Positions 34,939 to 47,500 of a stretch of DNA of 64,000 nucleotides are shown in pieces. Source of the stretch: Dryococelus australis (lineage: Eukaryota; Arthropoda; Insecta; Phasmatodea; Phasmatidae); assembly GCA_029891345.1 (NCBI GenBank), contig CM057002.1:20598295-20662294 (forward strand), written 5' to 3'. The translations under genes were made by a program, and so were the position numbers. Position 1 is the first letter of the stretch. Every line of letters starts with the position of its first letter. The notes below the pieces were generated by a model that saw only the letters and a program-made list of their open reading frames with translations, ran no database searches and was not told where the DNA came from.

Positions 34939-35356
34939 ATAGTCCACTCACGATTACCTACAACTTTTCTAAATCCCTGCTGAGATTATATTTCCAAGTC
35001 CTTCCTCCTCCTCATGCGTGCAAAGCTTAGCCGAGCATAGAAAATTACACAAATGGACAATATACCGTATTCGTGTGCACTAAGGGAAGTAATCTTTTGC
35101 GTAAGAACTTTTTCTCACTATTTACTACCAAAACCTTTATTTTCTCTCTGTTTTTATTATATTAATTACAAATTAATTATTATAACCAGTAATTGAAATG
35201 TAAGTGAAAGTTCAGTTTATTAAAACATAAGGTACTTCTAAGTATAGAACCTTTGTGATAAATTGCATATTTAGGAAACCACAAAACACGTCATATACGG
35301 GATAATTTTTTAAAGGTTTGATTCGAAAAGTGTATAGAAGTCGCAAAAAAGACTAC
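34939..35356 (-). mobile_element. TA-MITE-2, reverse copy (34.9 kb)
   Basis: TATAGTCCACTCACGATTACC on the left. The right end is degraded (agtgtatagaagtcgcaaaaaagacta). The interior is collinear with 32781-33195. Confidence 0.85.
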
Positions 35357-36193
35357 ACTGTAAACGAAATTGAATTCCGCAGTTTCTTCTTTGAAGAATT
35401 TAAATTATTGAAGACAGAGCTGATATTCGTGCTGCGTTCGTATATGTGCAAGCCGTTGTAAAGTACGGAACTCTGGATTCTCTGCAGTTCGTCGTGACAG
35501 GCGTTCGCTTCCTACAGCTCTTTCCTGCAAAGGGAAATAGAATTTTTCTTTTTCAAACCCACCACTTTCCCCGGTTTTCGCCAGCGCCGACACACAAATC
35601 TCCCGCAAAGCGAAGACCTCGCGATGAGAAAACGAAATTTTTAATTTCCTGGAAGGAGAGACAGCAAATGAAATTGCGTATTTCCGCGGGGGAAGTAATC
35701 AATGCATGGTATCCGGTTCTCCAAGAGGTCAATTTACCAGACAAGAACTATAAACCCCGCCTTTGGTCTGACAGGACGCAGCAGTCATTTTAGAGGGCCT
35801 TTCCGGGAAACCAACGATTACTTATTTTACATTACAGTCTTCTGATGCAGTGAATAAATGAAAAGAAATGAAGTAACTTCTCAGACGCTTTTATTAAGTT
35901 TCTGTTTCCTCCGAGCTTATAATTGTATGATAGCAAGCACGCGGTTCTGGGAATACGATGTAATTAAGTCATTATACTACAGTATACTACCCAGATTTTC
36001 CTAGTTATTACATGTGGCTTGATAAGACAAATTTATACATACTTTCACAGATTTCGCACTCTATACTCTCATATTCAGCTGTATATTTGTTAACACTGCG
36101 AGCGTGGTGCATAATTACTCTATTAGCCAGCTACCTGCAGTAGAATGTCTTCGAGATAATATACATTTTATCATTTAAAGTGAAATGTTGTGT
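35357..36193. other. Unique stretch with a 115-codon ORF
   Basis: The + ORF 35446-35793 (MQAVVKYGTLDSLQFVV.. to ..RLWSDRTQQSF) is longer than its neighbours and repeat-free, with AATAAA about 60 bp after its stop. No domain, signal peptide or clear splice site is recognised. It could be chance. Confidence 0.3.
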
Positions 36194-36403
36194 GTAGTCT
36201 ATTAAGGGTTATTTTCAATTTTTTTCTGAATCATCCTAAAGTTCTACTTTCAGAGTATTCTTCCGCCTCATCTCACAAAGCTTAATTGAGCCTAGAAAAT
36301 TACATCAATGGGATAACGCGCTGCATTCGTGAGCACTCAGTGTAATAATATTTTGCATAAGAACTATTTCTTACAAGGCATTACCAACACACCTACACAC
36401 ACA

Positions 36404-36473
<70 letters not shown>

Positions 36474-36600
36474 CTATCTCTCTGTGTGTGTGTTTTTATT
36501 CGCATTAATTACAAGTGAAATGTCATAATTTATAGGTAAAATATAAGTAAACGTGCAATTGAACATAGAAAATTAATATCGAATTTTCATTTTTGTAACA
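36194..36600 (-). mobile_element. TA-MITE-2, reverse copy with microsatellite expansion
   Basis: GTAGTCTATTAAGGGTTATTTT at the left, and aggcattaccaacacacct in the middle leading straight into the microsatellite. Afterwards MITE sequence resumes (gcattaattacaag; ttataggtaaaatataag). The right terminus is lost. Confidence 0.75.
36394..36493. repeat. Compound microsatellite (AC)n(TC)n(TCTA)n(TG)n
   Basis: About 100 bp of AC, then TC, then TCTA, then TG repeats, sitting inside a TA-MITE-2. Confidence 0.95.
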
Positions 36601-38289
36601 AACGTAGAGTTGTCTTCTATAAATGATTGTTAAATTGCAACATAAGCTTTATGTGTTCAATATGCGTTGTAATACTAAAATTGATGTAAAATAAACTTTT
36701 CAACATTTTTCGAAAGATTTTCTACTAAAAATGTAAACACATTTACTACGGGGTGTAACAAGAGGAAATACACCCGTGCATTTTGAAAGAAAACATGAGT
36801 CGTTATTAGCACCACTGCAGAAATACGCGTATTAAATATTTATACATTTGGGCTACAACAGTTTGTATATTTATACACGCGCGTCACAAACGGTAAATAA
36901 AATGATTTCTGCTGTGCCACAACAATCCCGATAGGGACTATACATAGAACACATGGAAAATTATTGAAAAAGGCAGTAGTTATTATCTTGAATCCTTATA
37001 AAACAGGCACGCTTACTTTAAATCACGTAAGGCAAAATACTGTGCATTTTCGTGCACCCACCAAACAAAGTTTCGCAGCAGTTGAGAGAGACGCGATGTA
37101 ACGATATGCCTTTAATGCTCTTACTCGTATGTTAACAAAAAAATATTATAATATCAATAGTTTTGTTGTAGGGTGTCTTTATAAAAGAGTTGACACCACG
37201 AATTCTATATAAATTAAACATTTACGTACAGAAAGCCGCATGATATTCCTTTCTAACTGATGTTTTGAAAGTTATTTTTTCTCTTCGATTATGTTTTTGG
37301 TAACAATTTACCCAGTGTAGATTGATTTTTTTTTCTAGTTTTGTAATAGTTTCCTTTTCAGATGTACGATTTTCAGTTTACATCGGTCTAAAATTACTGT
37401 CCACATCTTTTGCATATTACACGTTTGTACGGTGCGATATGAAATAATAGTAAAAAAAAAATACGGTGAACGAAGAAAATGATTTAATGCAATAAGCCTA
37501 CCAAAAATTTTAATCTTAAAGGCAAACAGTCTGTATTTCATGCATATATTTTTACACCTCTGAGAAACGTACTCAATAAATTGCGGCGCGTGACGCTCCC
37601 CAAAAATTTGCCAAATATAAAATAAATAATTTAGCCTAACTTCTGTTACACTTTCGTCCTGCTTTACGGGAGAAAGTTATACATGCGGTACACGAATTTA
37701 AACACGCGAGCAGACGACATCACGAAACTGAAAGCAAAACCACGTATCACGTATCACGCAGAGGCTAGACATTAACAAACTTGTCCGTCTCGTGAACGTT
37801 ACGTGGCATTATCGAAGAAGGTATCGTTGGAGCACAGTGGTCAAGGTGTAGCCGGCTTACGCGAACGTGTTGTCCGTTACGTATTGCGTAAAACGGGAGG
37901 TCATTGTTATCTCGGCCTTAAGGGAATCACGTTTAACTGAAACCAAATTTTGAAATGAAATTATTATTTTTGAAATTTGTACGAATCAAGCTTTACATTT
38001 TAAATGCTATTTATTTGCTATTAGAAAAACACCAACGTTATTTTTAAAATTATGTATTATTTCAGTTATTATTGATATAGTGTAAGAAAACCATAAATAT
38101 CTTCAAAATCCATATAAAAAAATTTGGCACTCTGAACGGCCTTAAGACTAAAGCTCTCAGGGAATCGGTATCCCGGGCGCAGTATGCCCTCTTTGAAGAA
38201 TTATTAAACGAAGTTAAAACTAGATTCGACTTGAAGTTAGTTTTTAAAACGAAGAAGAAAAATCCCATCCAGACGGTTTGGCGATAATC
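36601..38289. other. AT-rich stretch, 1.7 kb
   Basis: Largely unique. cacgcagaggctagac at about 37754 also occurs in the hAT-like element at 59061. No exon recognised. Confidence 0.45.
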
Positions 38290-38770
38290 GTGTTATACGA
38301 ACCTCCAAACGTGGAGGGGGCTTACACCTGCTCGCGACAGTCGTTTAGACATTACACGGGTCGAAGAAAGTTCCAGTTTCGGGAAGCCCCCCCCCCCCCC
38401 CCCTTCCAGACGTGACCAGTTTTTACTATCGCCTGCTCCAGTAACCTTTCCCCCCTGCCACCACTTCTCGACGTCCGGTGTGGTAACTGAGAAATTCTGG
38501 AAGCGAAGCTCCAAGGGTGGCACGTAGTTGGGAGTGGGACCTGGCAGTCAACACGTGCCCGCCAGCAGCGCCAATTTCTCGCTCGCGCTGTGGAACTTCC
38601 CTCACTCTCAGGGCCGCCACCTGCGAGGGACCTAATTTCCCCGGCGAGGGACTCGGGGACGTGCACGGCAAGCAGTGAACAAATGGAGGGGGGGGGGGGT
38701 GGATGAGGGGCTGACCGGCCTGACCCCGTGGTCACCACCCCGGGGGGGGGGGGGGGGAGAGTCACGGCTC
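38290..38770. other. GC-rich island with poly-C and poly-G runs
   Basis: Overlapping ORFs in three minus frames reflect low stop density. C18 lies at about 38387-38404 and G-runs at 38690-38700 and 38743-38757. A promoter or CpG island is possible; no gene recognised. Confidence 0.35.
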
Positions 38771-39020
38771 GTTCCTAACCGGAGACGTTTAAGGGAATAG
38801 TATCCATTCCATCTTCGATATTTCTTACAAATTTTCGTATTGGAGATTTATGACCATAGATAAAAAATCAAACCTAGATATTCCATAAAGGACTAATTAA
38901 AGATTCCTTTAAAATTTAAACGGTTTTAATTAAATATGTATTTTTCAATGTGGGATTGAAATTATTAAATAATTAGCTAATTTTTCATTACAGCTACAGA
39001 TGTGAAACTTATCATGTATA

Positions 39021-39249
39021 GCCTATTCACGGTAAAGTGAGCACCATGGAAAGCCCTCTCTTTTGGAATAATATACATTTAACATATTTTATTTTAGCCT
39101 TGGGCGTTATCTTCCGAGTGTTGTGGAAAATACATACTGTGTTTATTATTTACATGGAAAAACGTATTTTAAAAGATTGTTAAATAATAAAAAATGGCTG
39201 AAAAAGTAACTAGGGCGTCAAAAGTGCTCATTTTTACCGTAAACAGCCT
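39021..39249 (+). mobile_element. TA-MITE-1, short form
   Basis: GCCTATTCACGGTAAAGTGAG to ATTTTTACCGTAAACAGCC. ttatcttccgagtgttgtgg and gtaactagggcg in the interior. Confidence 0.9.
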
Positions 39250-39385
39250 GTAAGAAAAATAATTTGGATTTCAAAATAACTGTTACGATGTTCCTTATGG
39301 CTTGACTAGCTAGATTTTTTCAATATTGACTCCGAAAATTAATTCACAGAGAAAAATACTTAAATCCTAGATAGCAAGGATACTT

Positions 39386-39572
39386 CCTCCGTAAGGCCAT
39401 CGGTGCACGAAAGCAGCGTATTTATATAATTTGTGTCATAACTTGTTTCACGGCGGATTTGTCAAAATTTCTGGCGCTTCAAGACGCAAATAACAACTTT
39501 TTAGCACCTTCTTACGTTGTTAGATATTCAATGCCGTTATTATTCTCGGAGCACTGATTGCAGATAAGGTAA
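39386..39572. mobile_element. Foldback element FB, half copy
   Basis: AGGCCATCGGTGCACGAAAG.. then tgtcaaaatttctggcgctt and ctcggagcactgattgcag. The second arm is absent. Confidence 0.65.
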
Positions 39573-39587
39573 CAAAAATTCTAGGCG

Positions 39588-39689
39588 TGCGTGTTAGTGT
39601 CGCCCGTATGGCCCCCTCGCTTCTTGGCCCAGAACGCAAGGTCGACACTGCAACGCGCCTCCAATGCGTCATCGCCAGTAAGCATTGGC
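39588..39689 (-). repeat. Dispersed repeat A, 3' fragment (reverse)
   Basis: On the minus strand ggcgatgacgcattggag..cagtgtcgaccttgcg matches the GDGAL segment of repeat A (here GDDALEARCSVDL, still open). Confidence 0.5.
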
Positions 39690-39949
39690 GTGATTCTCGT
39701 GAGCGAAGAGATTTGAGCGGCTTTCAACATCGAGGTCTTGAGAGCCGACGAGGATGAAGCGAGGTGAGTATGGAGCAGCGCCGGAACGAGGGGGCAGGGG
39801 AAACGGGAGATCCCCGAGAAAACCCGCCGACCAGCGGTGTCGTCCGGCACGATCCCCACATGCTAAGATCCGGGCGCGACCCCGCGGGAATCGAACCCTA
39901 TTCGCCTACGTGGGAGGCGAGTAGAATAACCACTACACCACCGCGGCCC
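39690..39949 (-). mobile_element. tRNA-derived SINE (reverse)
   Basis: Minus strand: GGGCCGCGGTGGTGTAGTGG, GGGTTCGATTCCCGCGGGG, and the full body to gctcaaatctcttcgctcac. Full length; no clear target duplication. Confidence 0.88.
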
Positions 39950-41400
39950 TCCATGAGATTAAAAAATTGTCACTATTAACAGGTAAATACTTTTTAAAAA
40001 TATTAATTGTTCACAATATATTACATGCATAAAAATATAATTTAAGTCAGCCGAGTGTATCTGCTACATATCGACGTGTTTCTGTCTGTTGCTATTCTCT
40101 TACTGACGTAGTGTCTTAAGCTTCCATCCACGTGCTGAGCACACATGTGTTTCCCTGCCACAATTTAGCAGCGAGTGGTCAGTGTTCAAGTGCCTCTTAG
40201 CTTGCATTAAGACGACTTTTATGCCTCCGACTTAAATACCATGAATTACGTCTTACTGTGTGGCGGTACAACCTCACGAAGACCCTGTAAAGTCACGAGT
40301 ATTGAATAATGATTTGATTTATAAGTGTACTCGATGAACTGATAATATTATGCACGACTAGCTTAATGTTCGTGAATGACATTGTCAAGAGTAGGAATGA
40401 TAGATTTCGGAAATAATATTGGACGTGATGTTGTACTTACAGACTTTTTAGAAACTTGAATTACGAAATACGCTTTACCGAAACTAGAAACCAAAACAAA
40501 TCTAGATCACTTACAGGTTTTCTGAGACGGCTTCCTGTGTTTAATATACACAGCAGCTTTCGACCATAATTCTTGATATTATAATAAAATAGACAAACTT
40601 ATTCTTCGTAACTGCTTCGGTAGTAATGAATATAATTCAACAGGCCAACTCATAAAAGGGACCACATACATGCCAACTTTTGTTACACACTAAGAGTAAT
40701 AATAATAATAATAATAATAAAACAATCACAGGTAGTCCATGCCCATCGAATTTCGTTTCTTGGGCAGGACACCAGATGTCGCCCCGCACACAAGGCTGCA
40801 TGAGGCGACCCAGCGAACAGCATTAGAAACATCGGTGTGTCACAACAGATTATTCTTACTCACCACTTCCATCACATATTTGAAGGCCTTTTTCTTAGGG
40901 GGTAGCAAATTTCCCAAGTGCCCACCCCTTGTTTGCGCCCCTAATACGAAATACTGCTCAGTTCTTAAGCATTACATGTTACGTTTCCTCGAATAAAGAT
41001 ATTTAAACCGCATATCTGCTTGCATGATAGCAAGTTAAAATCACAATTTTTGTGTATTTGGTACGTGAAAACAAAACAAAAGAAAACACTTACAGAAAAT
41101 TTGACAAGTGTGACTGAAAGCTTATGTCTTAATTCAGTTAAGGCATGTTTAAGAAAATCTGTTTTACAAAAACTCAAGGAGTGTTGCAAATCTAAAATAC
41201 GCAAAAAAAAAAAAAAATTCCCCATTCTAAGTAATTTACATGCATTTTTTTCTTTTCGGTGAGTTATTTCTTATAATATTTACGTCCCCAAAACTCTAAC
41301 ATTACGATTTTGGCATCCCATTATGGAAAAGTATGCGGTGTAAAAATGTTTTGTGCGAGGAGATAGTAGGGCTACTCGTAAATAATATCTACATGTTATA
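39950..41400. other. AT-rich stretch, 1.4 kb
   Basis: (AAT)8 at 40696-40720 and poly-A at 41204-41217. No exon or repeat recognised. Confidence 0.45.
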
Positions 41401-41807
41401 GGCTGTTCAAGGTAAACTGAGCACTTTTGAAAGCCCTGTGTAGGATTTTTATTATATGAACATTGTTTATTCTTCACTCACATGTAAAATTAACATTGCC
41501 GTAGACCTGGTCATTTTATTCATGCGTCAGTTAAGTGACACAATTAGCAAAGTAAACATTTTACAAATTTGCTTATTCTTACACTGAAACGCATTTTGAA
41601 AAAAAAAAAAAAATGTAAAGCCAGAAAAATCATTACAATATCCAAAAATGTTCACCTAACACTTTTTTAAATTGAATGTTAAGTCTTGGAACTATTTTCT
41701 CTCTCTGTGCGCATACCAGACAGTGTGCCCGATAACATACATTCTGGTAGGAGCAGTGACGTTTTTCAAAGGTTGAATTCGAAATTGCTCGGTTAGTCAC
41801 GGACAAC
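41401..41807 (-). mobile_element. TA-MITE-1, long form (reverse, diverged)
   Basis: TATA | GGCTGTTCAAGGTAAACTGAG on the left. The right end is degraded (gaaattgctcggttagtcac). The interior is collinear with the consensus. Confidence 0.85.
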
Positions 41808-41952
41808 ATTTAAGTGGTATTTCGAACAAATATTAAATAATGAATTTTTTTTCGTTGCCAGCACCCTTAACCCACCCTGAGCCAAATTCATTTACGTGCT
41901 TAAATGTTGCAATTGTTTAGATTTTTTTTTTTTTTAGGTGTGTTATACTTAA

Positions 41953-42311
41953 GGCCGTTCACGATAAAGTGAGCACTTTTGAAATCAACCTTAAAAAAAG
42001 TCACTATCCCTACGGAAAGTAGTTCCATATCTTAACGTCAAATAAAAAGTGTCAGATAACCATTTGTGCTAACTTATATTAGTTCTTTCACTTTATGTTT
42101 TCTTTTCATTTCACCAAAGTGTAAAAATGAGCAGATTTGCAAAACATTTACTTTTTCTAATAATTTCACAGTTGCACTTGACCGACGCACGAATAAAGTG
42201 ACGAGGCCCACAGCAATGTTAATTTTACATAAGTCGGAAGAATACACAATGTGCATACAAGTAGATCTTAAGCAGGGCTTTCAAAAGTGCTCATTCTTAC
42301 CGTGAACAGCC
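41953..42311 (+). mobile_element. TA-MITE-1, long form (internally deleted)
   Basis: GGCCGTTCACGATAAAGTGAG to CATTCTTACCGTGAACAGCC. About 70 bp after 'gtcactatccctac' is missing. Confidence 0.9.
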
Positions 42312-42458
42312 CCTATAATAACGTTCGGGAGGTGTTTGTTGATGTCGGCATCAACCATTCACAAATGACCGGTGCAGATACTTCGACAAATCACATTTCT
42401 CACAAGGTTGACGCTTGAGAAACACCGGCTGCTGATTTCTTGTTGCGTACAGTGCCAA

Positions 42459-42500
<42 letters not shown>

Positions 42501-43154
42501 TACATGGGCAACGTGCCCTTAAACAAGGACACAGGAATGAACGGGTAAAGGGGATCTGTGTTGAATAGTGATGAATTGGTGGGCTCTTAACTGGAAAATA
42601 TTCAAGCACAATGTCGCATAACCTTTTCAAAAATTTTTGCTGCTAATACATTTATTTCATACGGATGTCTACGCGTGGCAGAAGTAGACTTGGCGTAACC
42701 TGCGTTTGTCACACACGTGTAAATGTATGCGAAAATATCTACTTTTTTGAGTTTGGTCATTTGTTGAATATTTATAAGAAATTCGCAGTACCTATTGCCG
42801 ATATTTTTTGCCAGGTTAAGGCATTATTTACGTTCTTGAAAACCATTTTCTCCCCAAGAACTTCGTGTTCCTGTTTCTCACAATATCTTGCTTATAGTAG
42901 TTCTCTGGATATTAGGAGCAGTATATTTATCGTGAATGACGTCATAAATGAGCAAGTATTTGATAGGTATGCGTAAAAGAATTCTGAATCACTCCACAGA
43001 TTGGGAATTGAACCCAAGTATCTAGCGTGGCAACAGCCCTATTTAAAGTGAGTACCCGTGCGCTGAAAGCGCCCCCACGCGATATGGCTCATGTCACCTT
43101 GTCTACGCTGTGTATTTCGCAACAGACGCCGTGTCTTTGGCGTCCTGTGGTTTT
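42312..43154. other. AT-rich stretch with (TA)n
   Basis: (TA)19 at 42461-42498. A possible B-box-like gggaattgaacccaa at about 43004 is too weak to call a SINE. No gene. Confidence 0.4.
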
Positions 43155-43839
43155 GTAGTCTATTCGTATTTCTTCACTCTTTTTAAATCAAACCTCTAAA
43201 CAAATCACCCCATGTATGATGCGTTTGGTTGCTTCGTAAATGTGCTGTGTATAACAAACGTATTATACTTCTGTTATCTAGTATCTAATATTTGATAAAA
43301 TCGAACTGTTAGTTATAATTTACTTATCATTTATATATCGTTTATAATTAATTGGAATAAAATAGGGAGAAAATAGGTGTGTTGGTAAAGGCTATTCACG
43401 GTAAAATGAGCGCTTTTGAAAGCCCTGCTTAAGATCTACTTGTATGCACGTTGTGGATTCTTCCGCCTTATGTAGGATTAACATTGTTATGGGCCTCATC
43501 ACTTTATTCATGCTTCGATCATATGAAACTGAAATTATTAGAAAAGTAAATATTTTACAAATTTGCTAATTTTTACGCTTAGATGTATTTAAAAAACTCA
43601 TAACGTGAAAGAAATAATTTAAATTATCAGAAAAGGTTACCTAACACTTTTTATTTGACGTTAAGATACGGAACTACTTCCATCCATCGTTACCAACCTG
43701 ACTGGGCGCATGTCACTCAGGGCGCCCGTTTAAAATATAAATGGAGGTAGGGGCAGTGACTGTTTTCTAAGGTTGATTTCAAAAGTGCTCACTTAATCGT
43801 GAACAGACTTTAATACCTAGTAATAAATAGTTCTTATAG
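43155..43839 (+). mobile_element. TA-MITE-2, split by TA-MITE-1 and abutting another TA-MITE-2
   Basis: 43155-43389 carries the left half (TAGTCTATTCGTATTTCTTC..ggtgtgttggta). The TA-MITE-1 at 43390-43809 interrupts it, and a scrap (tacctagtaataaatagttc) follows. Its right half was not found. Confidence 0.75.
43390..43809 (-). mobile_element. TA-MITE-1, long form (reverse, nested)
   Basis: GGCTATTCACGGTAAAATGAG to CACTTAATCGTGAACAGAC. Full length. Confidence 0.9.
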
Positions 43840-44268
43840 TCCATTCACGGTTTCTTCGGCCTTTTTTAATCAAACCTTTGAAAAATTTCTCAATTTATGA
43901 CGTGTTTAGTTATTTCCTAAATACGCCCTGTATCACAAGCGTTTTATACTTGCGTTCATAAAAGTTACTTTTTTTTTCTTCTGATAAATTGAAATGTTAT
44001 GCGTAATTTATCCATAAATTATAATGCTTTATTTATAAATAATCTGATTAGAAATCAGGGAGGAAACGAGTATGTTGGTAGCGCCTAGTGAGAAATAGTT
44101 CTTATACAAAATACTGTTATACTTGGTGCGCACGAATGTGGTGCGTTGTCATCCTGGTGTGATTCCCTAGACTTAGTCAAGCTTAGTCTGCACGAGGTGG
44201 AGGAATATCTTGGAAGTAGAACTTCAGCAGGGCTTCAGCGAAGTTGGAAGCAACTGCGAGCGGACTAT
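43838..44268 (+). mobile_element. TA-MITE-2, intact reference copy
   Basis: TATAGTCCATTCACGGTTTC on the left, inverse of GAAGTTGGAAGCAACTGCGA GCGGACTATA on the right. Uninterrupted, about 430 bp; used here as the template for the family. Confidence 0.92.
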
Positions 44269-44672
44269 AAACTCGAGACTTGAGGGCATCTCGCGCAAGA
44301 AGTCCCAGAGATCCTGTCCAGACGAGCGAGGGGAGTCCGTGGCATATATCCACCCGCCTGGATGATTAACGATGAGGAATACCTTCGCGACTTCTGCCAG
44401 AGGCTGGCGGCGTTCCATCGCGTTGTCCCGTCCACGTTTCAGCTTCGTTCTGCGAGGAATGCGAACTGGAAATAGACCTGTGGCCTTCCGAACTGACATT
44501 TTTTTTTTTTTTCTTGTGACAAGCTGAACGACACGCGCGGGCAACAGACGTCTTGATGCGCCATGAAGCGGTAATCCCGCTATGAATTCCGGTCAGCATT
44601 CGATTAAAAAAATGTAGAATATACGCGTGTTTTTTGTAAATCTTTTCGTTTTCCCTCCTAAGTAACGTCTAA
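44269..44672. other. GC-moderate unique stretch
   Basis: The minus-strand ORF 44224-44544 (106 codons) overlaps a MITE end and a T14 run. No domain recognised. Confidence 0.35.
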
Positions 44673-45224
44673 GGCTGGAGTCACGATACCCCGACGAATA
44701 CGACACGACATCCCCGACGCGACGAAATTTGAGTAGCAGCCAATGAAAAGCAAGGTCGCTGTGGCAGCCCAACAGAACTGCGGCCCCGACAGCTCGAAAA
44801 TAGTAGTGTCTACTTTCCGTCGTGTCGGGCTCGTCGAAGCGCGCAAAAAAAAAGAAGTGTAAATACAACATTACAAAACAAAATTTCGTGCATATTTTCC
44901 TACTGTTGCAAATAATAAACTAACTTGCCGCCAAAATAACGTTCTGGTTTGCTGTTAAATACAATTTTTTATCTTGTATAAATTCAAATATTGTCAAAAG
45001 TAAAATGATTATTCGTTTTATGATGAGTTTTAGAAAGTAAATATTGGATATTAATGAGATAACTTGCCGTTTTGGGATTTCCCAACAGCCTACTAACACA
45101 CTTGTCGGGCAAATTTCGTCGTAGTATTGTGAACACTGAATAAAGTATAATATGAAATTCCGTTGAGTTGTGACGTCGTGTCGGTGTGCCGTATCGTGTT
45201 CGTCGGGTTATCGTGACTCCAGCT
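44673..45224 (+). mobile_element. TAA-MITE (PIF/Harbinger-like), copy 3
   Basis: TAA (44670-44672) | GGCTGGAGTCACGATACCCC ... CGGGTTATCGTGACTCCAGC T | TAA (45225-45227). Arms of roughly 150-200 bp are imperfect inverses, rich in cgacacgac. Confidence 0.88.
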
Positions 45225-45683
45225 TAAGACATTATCAAAAAATCTTCCTCGTTACGTTTGCTTCAATTCAATAACACCTATAAAAAAAACTGCTTCATAT
45301 GCTCCGTGGGTACTAACTAACGTGTAGAATAATTGAATTGTGGTTTAAATTTATTCGTAAGCGTGACCTACGCACTCGAAGGAGGAGCTGAAACACAGGT
45401 TTACTGCAAACATAACACAAAGTATTTTTTAACTGGTGATTGGGTGAAGTGAAACGGCACGAAGATCTCTAGCCACTTGCAAACTTGACGTCTTCAGTCT
45501 GCAGTTTCTTGACAGCTGCCGCTGTTTCTTATCTGACGTCGCATTTAGCTTCATGGCACGAGAGCGTTATTGAGTTGCTGAATTCCGTTTCATCAAATAT
45601 AATGTAAAAGTTAACAAAACGTGGAGACCTTTGTTATTTATTATACCGCTGCTTACCTTTTCAAGAAATGAACGCGTTATAAA
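45225..45683. other. AT-rich stretch
   Basis: No feature recognised. Confidence 0.45.
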
Positions 45684-45917
45684 GGCCGTTCATGGTAAAG
45701 TGAGCACTTTTTTTTTCAGCTGTTTCATCAGACATAATAACCGATAAATTCATTATAGTGGCCTCGGAATTTTGGTTTTGGGGAATGGGGAATGTATAGA
45801 CTGTGTTTATTATTCACGTGGTAGGGTTTGCATTAACAAGTAGTCGAAGGATATAAATTGGTTGAAAGAAAAAAAGTAACTAGGGCTTCAAAAGGGATCA
45901 CATTATCGTGAACGGCC
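45684..45917 (+). mobile_element. TA-MITE-1, short form
   Basis: GGCCGTTCATGGTAAAGTGAG to CACATTATCGTGAACGGCC. gtaactagggcttcaaaag near the right. Confidence 0.88.
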
Positions 45918-46014
45918 TATACCAACGAAGGAGCATAAGTGCCTGCCAGGTAGGCAACGCACAAACCCACACTGTGCCACGGGTGTCGCATCAGAGGGGC
46001 ACGTTTTGTATATA

Positions 46015-46257
46015 GGCTATTCACGGCAAAGTGAGCACTTTTGAAAGTCCTCTCATTTATAATAATAAGTCAATACATACATTTTATTGTAGTTTTAGGA
46101 GTTAACTTCCGAGTGCGGTGGAATAATATATACACACTGTGTTTATTACTCACACGGCAATATTTATTTTAAAGCGTGGTGGAAGGATACGAAATAGCTG
46201 ATACGAAAAAAAGTAACAAGGGACTCAGAAGTGCTCACTTTATTATGAATACGCCGT
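46015..46257 (+). mobile_element. TA-MITE-1, short form
   Basis: TATA | GGCTATTCACGGCAAAGTGAG to CACTTTATTATGAATACGCC. gagtgcggtggaataatata in the interior. Confidence 0.88.
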
Positions 46258-46259
46258 AG

Positions 46260-47230
46260 TGTATTTGCTGTAACTTAACTCTTTTTTTTTTCATCAAATC
46301 TGTAAACAATCACCCCATGTATGACGTTTTCGGTTGTTTCCTAAATATGTACCTAACGTTTCATAAGCGCTTTCGACTTCTGTTAATATAAAAATCTCTT
46401 TTAATTTGGTTTAAGTGAACTTTTACTTACACTTCAGTTATAGATTGCAATATTTTATTTATAATTCATATAATTAAAAAACAGAGAGAAAACAGGCGTG
46501 TTGCCAATGCCTACTATCAAATAGTTCTCATACAAAATAATATTTAACAAAGTGCGCACGAATGCGGTCCGTGGTCTCTTTGTTGGAATTTTCTAGACTT
46601 GGTTAAACTTTGCGAGAATAAGACGGAGGAAACAGTGTGAAATTAGAACATCAGCAGAGCTTCAGAAAAGTTGGAAGTTACCTTGAATCTATACATAGAA
46701 TAAAACAATGTCCCCCAGCCACGTGTGTCTGTTTATTCGGTTGAGGCTTCAAAACTATTTGATGGGTTCTGATGCGGTTTCCACCATCTTTTAGAGAATT
46801 TCACGAGGAAGGTTTAAGTACATAATACATTAATATTTATTGTAAGGATAGTAGATAAATGTCGACGTTTTATAATAAAGCCGGAAAAAAAGCCGCTTTT
46901 CGGGCGCTTACACGGCTTACGCTGACTAAACCATAAGAGATACGCCAAATTAATGTAGAACTACAGAATTGTAGACCTCAAAAAGGCCCGAGAAAAGTCC
47001 GCGGTAGCAAAATTTTATCTTTTAAGGATGACCCACAGTAATCATTTTTGTCTTTTAAAATTTGATTAAAAATAGAGGTTCACATACGAAGACTTTATGA
47101 ACAACACAGTATTAATGCTGCGTTAGTTACCGGATTATTTAGTGTATATACTTGCTGTAAACTTAACAACGCCATATTTGTAAATCGCACACGAAGCGAG
47201 GTCAGGGCGAGTGGCCAGTGTACCATAAAT
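46260..47230 (+). mobile_element. TA-MITE-2, split near its right end by a Helitron
   Basis: The left half from tgctgtaacttaactc and caccccatgtatgacg runs to gaaaagttggaagttaccttgaa (46687). After the Helitron the last bases tgtaccata (47219 on) match the family end tggactata. Confidence 0.8.
46688..47218 (+). mobile_element. Non-autonomous Helitron, copy 3 (nested)
   Basis: A|TCTATACATAGAATAAAAC to GTCAGGGCGAGTGGCCAG|T. The 3' hairpin is decayed. Insertion between A and T is confirmed by the interrupted TA-MITE-2. Confidence 0.88.
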
Positions 47231-47500
47231 AATCACCTGTGTTACAGTCTCGAGTAAACGACGTATTTGAGACAGTGTAGGTTTCAGTCAGTCACGAAAA
47301 AAATGGTCGGAGTATCCGCCTTTATCGTTAATGCAGGCGGTGGCTCGCCGCGAGTCTGTCACGTCCAGACAGTCAGTTAAGTCTGCGTTGACGCGTATTT
47401 TATTTATGTGTGTAATTCATCTGCAGTTCACCCGAAGGTGGAACGGGCGCCCTGTCGGATCTCGTGTATACACGAAACTGCGCCCTCGCAACACAGAATG

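Noticed and set aside
38352..38765. 137-codon proline-rich minus ORF
   Set aside because: Built from poly-C/poly-G runs in a GC-rich island, with equally long ORFs in the other frames.
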